Source of the DNA: Hypsibius dujardini
Lineage: Eukaryota; Tardigrada; Eutardigrada; Parachela; Hypsibiidae
NCBI GenBank assembly: GCA_001579985.1
Contig: LRSR01005067.1
Coordinates: forward strand, 1-22,892
DNA: 22,892 bases
Reading direction: 5' to 3'
A program made the translations under genes and the position numbers. The notes beneath the pieces are model-generated. The model was not told the DNA's origin. It made no database searches and saw only the letters and a program-made list of their open reading frames with translations. Of the stretch, positions 9,636 through 18,925 are shown piece after piece. Numbering within the stretch: the first letter of the stretch is position 1; every line of letters starts with the position of its first letter.

Positions 9636-10049
9636 CCACAGTCAACGACAAGATTGAGTACAGTGGAAGTTCCGGGGTATGGGCAAAGGGGGGCGGTTTT
9701 CATACAATCAAACTTTCAACCACCTGACTTGCAGCAGTTGCTTCGTTCCAACGGAATATATTGTGCAGTGCGAAAACCTTCAGCTGCAATCACGGCAGCC
9801 AACCGGCCCGGTATCCTCTCATACAAACTTTCTCAAAGCTCCGGTGTGCATCTTCGTGGATCAAGAATTGCACATCAGAGCTTTGCGGAAGTTTTTTCCT
9901 GTTGGAAAATGGAACAAAGCAACCGCTGCAGGTCAGGTGGTTGAATGATTGATTGATTGAACGATTGTATGAAAACCACCCCCTACTCCGCCCCTTTTGC
10001 CCATAACCTGGACCCTCCAGTGTACTTAATCTTCTCGTTGACTGTAGTG
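9636..10049. mobile_element. MITE-like element, family C, about 414 bp with long terminal inverted repeats
   Basis: The left arm from 9638 (ACAGTCAACGACAAGATTGA, then TATGGGCAAA, GGTTTTCATACAATC, TTCAACCACCTGAC, TGCAGC.GTTGCTT.GTTCCA) recurs in reverse complement up to 10048. Arms are about 115-140 bp with mismatches and a TGAT-rich insertion in the right arm near 9945-9963. No transposase. Confidence 0.75.
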
Positions 10050-10508
10050 TCAGGCTTGGTAAAAAGTGGTCAAACTTAACCGTAGTGCCTGGTACGATTT
10101 CTGTCGATTGAGTTTTGAGACGCCATCGAAGATCCACGCTGTTCGCTCTCTGACAAGCCGGGCCGCTACTCTCTAGAACTTTTATGAAGTTAGGAAACAA
10201 GCAAAAAAAGGTAACCATGAGGAAGCTTCCAGAATTCAAATGGTTGGCAAATGGTAACTGATCTGACATCTGCGCCTGCTCAAGTCAGACAAACTGACCA
10301 TCCCCCTCCACGTCCAAACGAGGCACCGTAAAAAAACAACGTCAAACGATAATCAAAATACGCAAGTAGCAGCCACATACACAACCTCAGAATCAGGAAA
10401 AAATAATTAGATAAAAAAATCGGGATTTTTTCTAGTGGCGCGCGCGCGAAGAAGGAAAACGTAATGATGTGTGGTACCGAAGCGGCACGCGGAACTCTTG
10501 ACGACTGC

Positions 10509-13500
10509 TTATCTGCTCTGTACAGTCCAGAGTACCATTTGTCCGTCCATTCCGGTAGAGCATACAGTGGTATCGTTCTTGTTGGCCGACGTCAAAGAAA
10601 GCTGCCTGCAACGGAGAGAGGATGAAAACGGTCAAGAGGCAAGTACACGTGGCACAAATCTTGCGCTGACCGAATTAAGCACTTTAACTCGCGGCTATGT
10701 ACAACAGCCATGCAACGAGTGTAATGGCTTAACTTGGTTAGCGCAAGATTTTTGCCACGTGTGTAGGTATGAAAATGCCTGTCTCAAGCCGACTCACGTT
10801 ATCGTATTCTGATGGGTGGTCTCCAAGAAGATATCAACACTCTCCGTTGCCGCTCTTGTATCCAAATCCTTAAACTTCTTCAAAGCACTAGAAAAGGAAT
10901 CGAAATGAGACTTGGCTAGGAAACAAACATATATCACGAGAGAGTTCATAGTGGCAGAGCGGCAAAGACCAACAAACAGCAAGGACAGATAAATAGGCAC
11001 GTCAGATAGACGTACAAGCAGAGGCAAAGAGAGAAGAGAGGTTGATCGAAGTGATCAGAAATCAAGAAAATAACATTTTGAGATTGAATCAGGCAAGTGT
11101 CGCGAAAGGCGACAGGCAAACAGTGACGAATCTGCACAGACAGGCATACGTAAAGCATTCAGGCAAGCAGACAGGCAGGCAGACAAACAGACAGACAGAC
11201 ATACGTAAAGAATTCAGGCAGGCAGACAAACAGACAGATAGACAGGCAGACAGACAGACAGACAGACAGGCCACGAGACAGCCAGGCAGCATAGGAGAAT
11301 TGAGAGAAAAGACACACAAAATACTAAAGCGTACTTGAACCCTCCAGTCTTCCTTTCCTGCACTTGCTCAATCCTCGATACAAAAATGAGCTTTCCCGTT
11401 TGGTCAAATGAATACAACATAGGACAGCAGTCATGGCCCTGGAAAATTAAATTGACCAACATGAACAGACGAAAAAACGGCTGATTTAGCGCATTACGTT
11501 CATGGGGTTTGAAAGCAAAAACGGTAGACAAGAACTCACCGCAGTTAGGATGTGTGTCTCCTTCAGCCAGACACAGGACATAAAAGGCAGGAACGGTGTT
11601 TTGAGTGTCACGGCTTGGCTGACGTCCCGCTTGGAGTCCACCACAGAGATGGAACTGTCATGGGAGACCCATGCTAGTTTCTCGCCGCTAGGCGAGAAGC
11701 GTACGCTGTGCAGCCAGCCTCCTGAAAATAAAAAACAAAAGGGTAAGAAACCCAAAACAGAATCTGCAATTTGTCACCCAGACTGACAGACTGACAGACT
11801 GACCAGCTGTCAGTCTTATTTTACTGTATACACACATGGCCACAATTTTGGGTGGCAGACTTTAAGCCAAAAAAGGTGGTCCGAGTTCGAGCCGAATTAA
11901 GTCATCGCGCGTACGTGCTCTTGACTACAGCTGACCATGCAGCCTTGTCTCGATTGATCGATTGATTGAACTCGTTTATTTTGTCGGAATTTAGAGCAGC
12001 TTGATCAATCTAATTTTTCCGCTGAGCCGGGCATTAAATCAAAGATTCAGGAGAAGGCAGTGGCAAGCTCCAGCCAAGAGTGGCTCAAACTCAGACCACC
12101 CTGATGGCTCGAACTCTGCCAGGTACAGGTTGCTCTACTCACCAGGACGGCTAAATTCCGCGAGCAAATTCCCAAATGTAAATTTGTCACCCCACGACGA
12201 CGGCGTGGGCTTGTCGTCCACTTCCTTGACGAACGCGGAGAAAACCCTAAACGAAACAAGCCAAACCAAAGTTATCACTTGCATCTTTGCAAATCCTGAA
12301 AGGGCTTGAAAGCAAATCGATCATCAGGCCGAAATAGGAATAATAATACTTTTTCATTCAATCGACCAATCAATCAATCACAGATCCATCCGAAGCATTG
12401 GGGGAAAATGGAGAAAAAATTCCAGACATCAGTTTCAACAAGTTTTACTCGATTGGACACACATGAAAAGTTACACAGAATGATAAGCGAATTTCCTCCG
12501 TACATCTAAGGAGCACTAGCACCACCCATGGGAGTGCACTTGATAACTTCAGTGGAGACGAAACTGTATGTCATAATACCTGCTAGAAAAATCCGTTGAT
12601 CCGGCCGCAAGTAAAAAATTATTTGGATGCCAATCGACTGAGGTGACTGACGAGCGAATAGGCTTCTTTATGTGTTTACTCAACCACCTGCGAGAGCGTA
12701 AAACAGAATATATTACAACCAATGGGGGAAATCAAACAAACACGACACGACCTCCTCCTTCGGTCAACAACGCGTGCAGACACGACAAAACCATGACGGA
12801 CCAACAGACAGCCGTGTAAACGTATAAATAGCTAGCCGGACTCACCAACGAAAGCAGACAGACAGACATACGCAGACAGACAAGCAGGCGAAGAGACAAC
12901 CCGAACAGCAAAAGGCAGACTAAAGGACAGACCCGAATGCAGACATTGAGACTCGCAGACATACCAGAAGGATAAAACAGACAGACAAACTCAGAGGCAG
13001 ATAAGCAGACAGACAAATAGACGGACAAGCCGTCTGGCGGGTAGAAAGACAAACCGATAGGCAGGCAGACAGAGAAACAAATCGAGAGGCAGGCAGACAG
13101 ATAGACAAATCGAGAGGCAGGTAAACAGAAAGATGGGATTGTAAACAGATAGAAAGACAGACATACAGACACTCAAGCAGACAGACAGATAGATACATGA
13201 CCGCACCAATCGTTCTCCTCATCGAAATAGCAAATGGCGACTAATTTCGCTCCACATCCGACGGCGAACTTGTTCTCCTTCGGTGACCACTGCACACAAG
13301 TGGCCGCCCGATTGATCCGCAACAGCACCAACGACTTTGTCCAAACCCCGTTCTTATGCTCCCAAACGTAGGCATTCCTGTCAGCGCCGCAGGTGACTAT
13401 CCGATTGGAGATGGGCGCCCAGTCGATCCCGGTGACCCGCAAATCGTGTGCCGCTAAAGTGGCGGTGGTGCTCCAGTGGCCGTTGTTGTTCTTGCATATT

Positions 13501-14184
13501 ATCACATCGTTGCTGTTGAGGCTGAATGCCACTTCTACAACGAGAGCCGAGAGGAAACATTAATCAAATCAGGTTGTGCGTGTCCCAGCACACCAATCAG
13601 TCAATCGGTCAAGGCAATAATTAGGAATAGTCCTCGTAAGCAATCCGTCAATCAATCAATCAAGCGTCGTTGTTAATGGAACCCGTCAATCAATCAATCG
13701 AGCGTCGCTGTTAATGGAACCCGTCAATCAATCAATCGAGGGTCGCTGTTAATGGATAACGTGAAACGCAAACATTCAACAAATGATGCGTGAAAGAGTC
13801 CAACACTCTACGCCACGCGATTTGTAAAAACTTTGCGAATGACCAAAGAATATGTTTACACAAAGTCTGCCAGTGATACAGATAATCTGAAAGCAAGTCC
13901 AACTCGAAAACAAATTGATTAACGAAAAAGCAGCCAATCAAATGTGTAAAATCAATCAAGCACACGGGTGTCTGTTAATCAAATAATAAACAAATAAAAG
14001 CGAATTTACGTCTGCCTACACTTCTCTGGCTTCCCGTTATTTTGTTCATCTTTTTGAAATATTTGGTATTGAGAGTAATTAGATTCAAGGCCGTACCTGA
14101 GCGATTTTTGTTGAAACTGTGGCAGGTGATGGGCTCGATGCCAAAACTGTGGACCTCTGCGATGTTATGGGTACCATTGGACAT
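10509..14184 (-). CDS. ARPC1: Actin-related protein 2/3 complex subunit 1 (ARPC1), 8 exons, 366 aa
   Basis: Exons (minus): 14184-14097, 13534-13207, 12687-12580, 12246-12143, 11721-11540, 11438-11335, 10887-10798, 10605-10509. All junctions are GT-AG and total 1101 nt. WD40 beta-propeller, co-linear with animal ARPC1 (370-372 aa): [135 protein letters not shown], and a last blade with [13 protein letters not shown]. The protein anchors the Arp2/3 complex that nucleates branched actin and contacts nucleation-promoting factors. Start: ATG 14184 has a purine at -3. An in-frame ATG at 14196 would add four residues (MRLE). It is divergent from MPG. Intron 2 has a GACA array, intron 4 a family B MITE and intron 7 a family D MITE. 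The ending (TVQSR) is shorter than vertebrate versions. Confidence 0.96.
10644..10765. mobile_element. Small MITE-like element, family D copy 2, in ARPC1 intron 7
   Basis: About 122 bp. The left end TACACGTGGCACAAATCTTG and the inverse of the right end (TACACACGTGGCAAAAATCT) match over about 35 bp including GCGCT and ACC. The inner blocks TTAAGCACTTTAACTCG and CGAGTGTAATGGCTTAA are also inverted. The element fills most of the 192-bp intron. Confidence 0.75.
11150..11285. repeat. GACA/GGCA array in ARPC1 intron 6
   Basis: Tetranucleotide array with a repeated longer unit (CATACGTAAAG.ATTCAGGCA) near 11147 and 11200. Confidence 0.93.
11850..12123. mobile_element. MITE-like element, family B copy 2, in ARPC1 intron 4
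   Basis: About 274 bp. The left end (GGTGGCAGACTTTAAGCC, then GGTGGTCCGAGTTCGAGCC) and the inverse of the right end (TGGCAGAGTTCGAGCC, then GGTGGTCTGAGTTTGAGCC) form imperfect terminal inverted repeats of about 45 bp. Inverted relative to copy 1 at 1790-2045. The right end lies about 20 bp from the exon 4 donor (GTGAGT, 12142). Confidence 0.75.
12857..13195. repeat. GACA-rich array in ARPC1 intron 2
   Basis: About 340 bp of degenerate GACA/GCAGA units with interruptions such as AAATCGAGAGGCAGGCAGAC repeated near 13020-13120. It stops about 10 bp from the exon 2 donor. Confidence 0.93.
13646..13757. repeat. 38-bp minisatellite, 3 copies, in ARPC1 intron 1
   Basis: Three near-identical units starting at 13647, 13685 and 13723. 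Each is CGTCAATCAATCAATC followed by AGCGTCG.TGTTAATGGA-like sequence, with an ATCA tetranucleotide core. Confidence 0.93.
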
Positions 14185-14608
14185 TTCCAGGCGCATATGG
14201 CCACGCAATGATGGCCGTCGGGATATTCAGATCGACGGAGCAATTGGACGGAGGACTTATGGCGAACTCAGATTAGAGATGCGATTTGATGTTGGAGGAC
14301 GCCTCTCAAATTTCTTCTTTGCGTGCGAGTGTCTGAATGAGTGACGAGTCGGTCTCGAATCACTCGAGCGAGACGAGCTCGTGCGCTCAATGCCGTGAAA
14401 TGAGGGCGGGCAAATCGAGTTGAACTGCGTGACTTGATTCAGGGTGGATTTGCCACGGCGTGACTCGACTGGGGGTCCGGTTGGAATTTAAATATAGGTG
14501 TGGGCGCAGAGGGCAGAAGAGGCGTGGCTTTCCTCTACAGAAACGATATTTTTTATTGATATATTCTTTATAGTTGTGTTGTGGAACAATCCACGCTATA
14601 TTTTCGCG
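14185..14608. promoter_or_regulatory. Putative shared promoter region between ARPC1 (minus) and MPG (plus)
   Basis: Only 424 bp separate the two start codons. The region has clustered CGAGTC/GACTCG-like motifs and the palindrome ACGAGCTCGT (14372-14381 region). TTTAAATATA lies about 115 bp before the MPG ATG (near 14487-14496), a possible TATA-type element. The bidirectional function is inferred from the arrangement. Confidence 0.45.
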
Positions 14609-15355
14609 ATGAAGTCTGCCAGGACTGTTCGGACTACCACTCAAAAATGTGTTCGAGATTCGGCTGTGCGACTGAAAGTGGAGGAGGCGGTTAGAGAAGA
14701 AGTCTCTGCAGTTTATCAATCTTCCCCAGTGGAAATCGCTCGTAGTCCGTCGGTAGTGCTCGGATCGGATTTCTACAACCAGACCGTTCATAGTCTGGCA
14801 AAAGCTCTATTAGGAAAAGTGGTCGTGCGAGAAGTGAAGGACGGCGTACGGTTGAAGGGACGCATTGTCGAAACCGAAGGTATGGTCGTTTCGCGGGCTG
14901 CTTGATTGGTTGATGTAGTTATCAATGTTGCAGTAGATTTATTGATTAATAGATAGAACGATGTTGCAGTAGATTTATTGATTAATAGACAGAACGCTGT
15001 TGCGGTTGATTGATTGATTACTGGGCAGAACGATGTTGCGGTTGATTGATTGATGAGTTAAGCATCAAATTGTTGATTTTGCGCTTGGATCGTCCTGACG
15101 CAGTATCTTGTCGGTCAATCTGATTTCGCCTGTTTCAGCGTATCCCGGGAGTACCGATCCAGCATCACACACATATCGCGGTAAAACCGAGCGAAACGCG
15201 GCTATGTTTGAGCGCGCCGGTACGGCATATGTGTACATCATCTATGGCATGTACCATTGCTTGAACATCAGTTCTCCGGGTACGAGACAGACAGACAGAC
15301 AGACAGACACGCACACAGACACAGACACAGACACAAACACAGACACACTCGCAGA

Positions 15356-15394
<39 letters not shown>

Positions 15395-15893
15395 CTCCTT
15401 ATGTCTGGAGAGCAAAGAAGAATGTTCTGATGTAACTGTAGAGGAAGGCGCGGGAGTTCTGATCCGGGCTCTGCAACCCCTGACAGGCATTGAAACGATG
15501 CGGATCTTCCGTAAAGGTGGCGCCACGTTGAAGCAGACAGACTTGTGCAACGGTCCCGGACGCCTTTGTCAAGCTTTCAGCATAACGAAAACGACCTTCG
15601 ACAAACATGATCTGCACGCTGGTGAGGCACTCTGGTTGGAAGACGATTCTGCCGGTCCGTCGGAATTCACTATTGTGGAGTCGCCACGGATTGGGATCAA
15701 TCCCAAGTCGCATGATGCAGAATCGGTCAGAAGGCCATGGCGGTACTACATCATGGGCTGTCCGGATGTCAGTAAGAAGGATAAGGTTGCTGAATTAGTA
15801 CATGGGTCTACGGTTTCGACAGTACGTGCCGCGTCAGGGGGAAGTTCTTCGCGCGGAAGGCGGAAGACTCTTGACTGGGCCCTCCAACAGTGA
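14609..15893 (+). CDS. MPG: 3-methyladenine (alkyladenine) DNA glycosylase, AAG/MPG type, 3 exons, 287 aa
   Basis: Exons: 14609-14879, 15139-15279, 15442-15893. GT-AG junctions, 864 nt including TGA. It removes alkylated and deaminated purines (3-methyladenine, hypoxanthine, ethenoadenine) to start base-excision repair. The fold begins VVLGSDFYNQTVHSLAKALLG. RIVETEAY carries the catalytic Glu90 (equivalent to human E125) and Tyr92 (Y127). His101 and Tyr123 (in AYVYIIYGMYHCLNI) match human H136 and Y159, the lesion-stacking residues, and Asn133 matches N169. LIRALQPLTGIETMR, LCNGPGRLCQAF and PRIGI follow. The length is close to human (298). The 45-residue N-terminus is basic and not conserved. 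ATG 14609 is the only in-frame ATG; the frame is open upstream but offers only non-ATG starts. Intron 1 has a minisatellite and intron 2 a GACA array. A Ser/Arg-rich tail follows the domain. Confidence 0.96.
14926..15055. repeat. 36-bp minisatellite, about 4 copies, in MPG intron 1
   Basis: Units start TGTTGC at 14926, 14962, 14998 and 15034. The first two carry AGTAGATTTATTGATTAATA and the last two GGTTGATTGATTGATTA/G, followed by AGACAGAACG-like ends. Confidence 0.92.
15289..15394. repeat. (GACA)n/(CACAGA)n array in MPG intron 2
   Basis: Perfect GACA runs at both ends flank a CACAGACA section. It begins about 10 bp after the donor, and the intron is only 162 bp, so most of it is repeat. 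Confidence 0.95.
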
Positions 15894-16187
15894 TGATTGG
15901 CCATGCCTTTGGTGCCTCCGTCCCCTTTTCCAGGACAGTTGGGTGGCTGAGTGCGTTTTGGTATTGCTCCGGGAAAACCTTTTCGGCGCAACTTTCAGTG
16001 GAACACTCGGTGATATTCCTTCTTTTTGTGTGTCGACGGTTGTGTGAAGTAACCTTTACATCCAATCCGTTTTCAAGATCTCTCATTTTGACTTTCTAGA
16101 GGGTCTTTCTACGGCATTCCGGTACCGGAACGAAATGTCCAGTCTCAGCAAGTGTTTTATTACGAATCGGCTGGTACCAACTGTAAG

Positions 16188-16256
16188 GGCTCCGTCCCTA
16201 CTAGGACAGAAGAACCTCAACATACAAGCTATTAGACTGAATAATAGGAGAAGAAT
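16188..16256. repeat. 69-bp inverted repeat, left copy
   Basis: Pairs with 18827-18894 in inverse orientation. Shared cores are GAACCT.AACATAC, AGCTATTAGACTGAATAATA and GGAGAAGAAT, with a few mismatches and a short gap. The two copies bracket about 2.57 kb. Confidence 0.8.
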
Positions 16257-16484
16257 TGAGGGAAGACTTTACTGGTAGAGGAGATTAGAGACTAAAGGAA
16301 GGAACTCTAGATTACCATAGATCACACGCTTCTATAGTCAGGGATAAAGAATAGTTCCTCATCAAACGTACTAATTCCTGCCAACATGGCGGAATTATGT
16401 ACGTGATAATAGCTGAGTAAGTACATTATAGAATGTGAGGATAGAGAGGAATGAGTTAAATAGGTAGATAGACTACGAGGTACG

Positions 16485-16848
16485 TACGAGGTAAAGGCCG
16501 TTAACCAGGCCGCTTTTAGAAATCGTAACTTAACCAGGCCGGTTTTTTCAACGTTGATTTCCCGGCGCTGCAGTGCTGCCATGCCATAACAGATGGCTTG
16601 AAAACATTCAGAAAAATTCTCTGACCCATTTTAGTTCGTTCTTAAGCCTCAAGGTTCGAATCTGAGTCCAAAAAAAGAAGAGAAGAATCTCAATGGAGAA
16701 GTGTGCAAGTAGTCCGGTAGAGGCGCCACTTCGGTTCCATCTCCCTGGGTTGACTTCGCAAAAACGACTTATGCGCCACCTGTTGGCCTGCCGGCCTGGT
16801 TAAGTTACGATTTCTAAAAGCGGCCTGGTTAACGGCCTTTACCTCGTA
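16485..16848. mobile_element. MITE-like element, family A copy 1, 364 bp, perfect 58-bp terminal inverted repeats
   Basis: Begins TACGAGGTAAAGGCCGTTAA and ends with its exact inverse; the two termini match perfectly over 58 bp (16485-16542 and 16791-16848). The ends fit TA-flanked Tc1/mariner-type termini if the element starts at CGAGG. It is non-coding. The interior includes GGTTCGAATCTGA, a B-box look-alike. A partial extra copy of the tip (TACGAGGTAC) precedes it at 16474. Confidence 0.93.
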
Positions 16849-17350
16849 CTATTAGTAAGTAATGGGTACCTGTTGGGTACCACCCAATGCAACTCTTGTT
16901 TAGCTCGTTTTTGCCCGTCCTCTTGCCCTTGATTACTCTACTGCAAATGCTCTTTCATGAAATCGTTGGCTCCCTATTGTGCCGCAGCAGTAGGAATGTA
17001 CAGCTGTGCTGAGGTTACTTTGAGGGTCGTTGTTTGGGTTCTGGTGGGCCGTGTGGGACAACCACAAATTTTGATTTGTTTAGTTGATTGATTTATTGGC
17101 TAACAGAAAAATGCACTGCGCTTTCCTTTTCCGGCGTGTACGTCATAAGGCGATAGAATGCTCATGACAAATGAATTCAATCATATTGACAACGAAATCG
17201 TGAAAAAACTGCAATATGATGCAGAGAATAGCGCTCGGAAATGAAAACAGCAATAAAATGCTCAAGACGTGCAGTAATGTGACCTAAATCAATCAAAGCT
17301 TAATTGAGACGTTTTACCGCAATCGAGCTTCAGATCGGTATTCCTGGACT

Positions 17351-17635
17351 TACCGTACTCTCCCGATCTCAAGAGACACTTTTTTTGCCCTACCAGTTAA
17401 TTCGATCCACCCCGGATCTTATCTGTTCGTCACCGTTCACAATTGTTTACCTGCAATCAATCAATCAACTGATTCAATGCGTGCGTCAATAAATTTCGCT
17501 TAATCAATCAATCAATCGCTGCCAAGTTGCTCTTAAATTTCAACCAATCACTTCACAATGAATCCGATTGAACAGTCAACCGATGACTGGAGAGGGTGGG
17601 GCTTAACTGTCCATTGAGATCGGGAGATTACGGTA
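17351..17635. mobile_element. MITE-like element, family E, 285 bp
   Basis: Left TACCGTACTCTCCCGATCTC (then AAGAGACA) and the inverse of the right end (TACCGTAATCTCCCGATCTC, then AATGGACA) form terminal repeats of about 29 bp. The interior has an ATCA tract (17455-17468). The right half matches 2126-2235. Confidence 0.75.
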
Positions 17636-17654
17636 CAGTACGAAGCAAAGCTTA

Positions 17655-17753
17655 CGCGTGTGGCAGCAATTTCGTCCGGACCGAATTCTACCTCACCTGA
17701 TTTTGCTGGCGCCTTGGCTCGAGCTCAGTCCGGACAAAATTGCTGCCACATTT
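17655..17753. mobile_element. Small MITE-like element, family F, about 100 bp
   Basis: GTGTGGCAGCAATTTCGTCC at the left and GGACAAAATTGCTGCCACA at the right are inverse over about 27 bp, including GTCCGGAC. The middle is unique. Confidence 0.7.
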
Positions 17754-17969
17754 GTATGACTTGAAACAGGATACGGCTTGAAACAAGGAATTTTGGGCTA
17801 GTAGCGGCACTCACTGTGTGTGCGCTTGAGTGAGTGAAGTGAAGACATTCGTCCCCTCAAAGGGTAAAAAAATGTCTCCCTTCTCTTCTTAACCTCAGTC
17901 TGCCTAAATTCATACACAGACACTTGACCTCAAGTCTCAAGATAGCGCTAACCAAGTTAGGATCAATTT

Positions 17970-18012
17970 TTTATTGGGTGCCAGCAAATTAAGGTGGTCA
18001 AAGTTTGAGCCA
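17970..18012. mobile_element. Isolated end of a family B MITE-like element
   Basis: GGTGCCAGCAAATTAAGGTGGTCAAAGTTTGAGCCAATT-type sequence matches the left tip of 11850-12123. No matching second end was found. Confidence 0.45.
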
Positions 18013-18261
18013 ATTTTAGCCACAGCGTGCCACCGCTTTCTCATCGCTTGATTTCTTGATTAAATGTCCAGCCAAAAACGAAAACGAAATCGAAATACAA
18101 CAACAATGGGACTTTTGATGAACAAGATTGTAGTAAACAAATTTAGTTCTATCTGGAAGCTAACATCCGAAAAGTTTTAGAGATCCCAAAAATTTCTATT
18201 TAGTGTATCTTGATTATGAATGAATTCGAGCGCCATTGTTATTGATCGATGATCAATCACC

Positions 18262-18512
18262 GCCTCTAAACGTCCTGGGATTTCCTCTTAAAGGTTCTTG
18301 GACATTTCAGGATTGACGATCTCGCTACAGAATATCGAACGCATTCTTCAATTTCATCAACGCTCGCATGCTGCGATGCTTCAATCAGTTCCCAGATATG
18401 TTCTTGATTATTGCCAGGTCGTGGCTTTTGGCAGGCCAGGCAGACGGATATAACCCTTCTTGCTCAAATTAAAAATACTCCTGCATCATTTTGGAGACAT
18501 GATTGCTCGTTG
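18262..18512 (-). pseudogene. Decayed Tc1/mariner-type transposase C-terminal fragment
   Basis: Read on the minus strand, one frame gives HVSKMMQEYF, a stop, FEQEGLYPSAWPAKSHDL. A one-base shift then gives EHIWELIEASQHASVDEIEE and KRKSQDV before a stop. WPAxSxDL followed by E-H-x-W is the hallmark around the last acidic residue of Tc1-like DDE transposases (WPAxSPDLNPIEHxW). At least one in-frame stop and one frameshift make it non-functional. The upstream part is lost into T/A-rich low-complexity DNA. It may explain mobilisation of MITEs with TA-type ends, but no matching termini were seen around it. Confidence 0.6.
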
Positions 18513-18518
18513 GAATAC

Positions 18519-18600
18519 TTTTTTTACTTTTTTTTTACTTCTCTTTTTACTTTACTTTTTTGTTACTTTTTTGTTACTTTACTTTTTTTTTACTTTTTTC
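18519..18600. repeat. T-rich low-complexity tract (TTTTTAC)n
   Basis: Irregular repeats of T(4-9)AC, interrupting the remnant transposase region on its 5' side. Confidence 0.85.
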
Positions 18601-18826
18601 GGTTGCTAGCTTCCAGAGGAAACTAAATTTGCTTACAACAGTTTTTGTATTAAACGTCTTCTTGTTGAACTCTGTTTTGATTTTTTGGCTGAACACTTAG
18701 TCAGGAAATGAGAATAATTTAAAAAGACTAGAAAGACGATTCACAAAGTAGTTTTTAATTGGTGTGGGAAATGCATGTCATGTTGTTTGGTTAATTCAAT
18801 TTCTCCATAGTGTATGCCTTACTATG

Positions 18827-18894
18827 ATTCTTCTCCTATATTATTCAGTCTAATAGCTCGTATGTTCAGGTTCTCCCGTCCTTGTAGGGAGGCC
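18827..18894. repeat. 69-bp inverted repeat, right copy
   Basis: Inverse of 16188-16256 (ATTCTTCTCCTATATTATTC, then AGTCTAATAGCT). Confidence 0.8.
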
Positions 18895-18925
18895 TAACAG
18901 GTGAATCCTACTTGCTGAACAAAGA

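Larger units (their letters stand above)
9268..10508. other. Intergenic region between convergent RPL34 and ARPC1, filled by two MITE-like elements
   Basis: Contains the 3' ends of both genes. I see no clear AATAAA for either. Most of it is the family D element (9420-9531) and the family C element (9636-10049). The rest is A/T-rich with a GC-alternating run (CGCGCGCG) at 10439-10447. Open frames here overlap the inverted repeats and are not called. Confidence 0.6.

Noticed and set aside
16640-16680. GGTTCGAATCTGA resembling a tRNA or SINE B-box
   Set aside because: It lies inside a MITE with perfect terminal inverted repeats, no matching A-box at the right distance and no cloverleaf, so I do not call a tRNA or tRNA-derived SINE.
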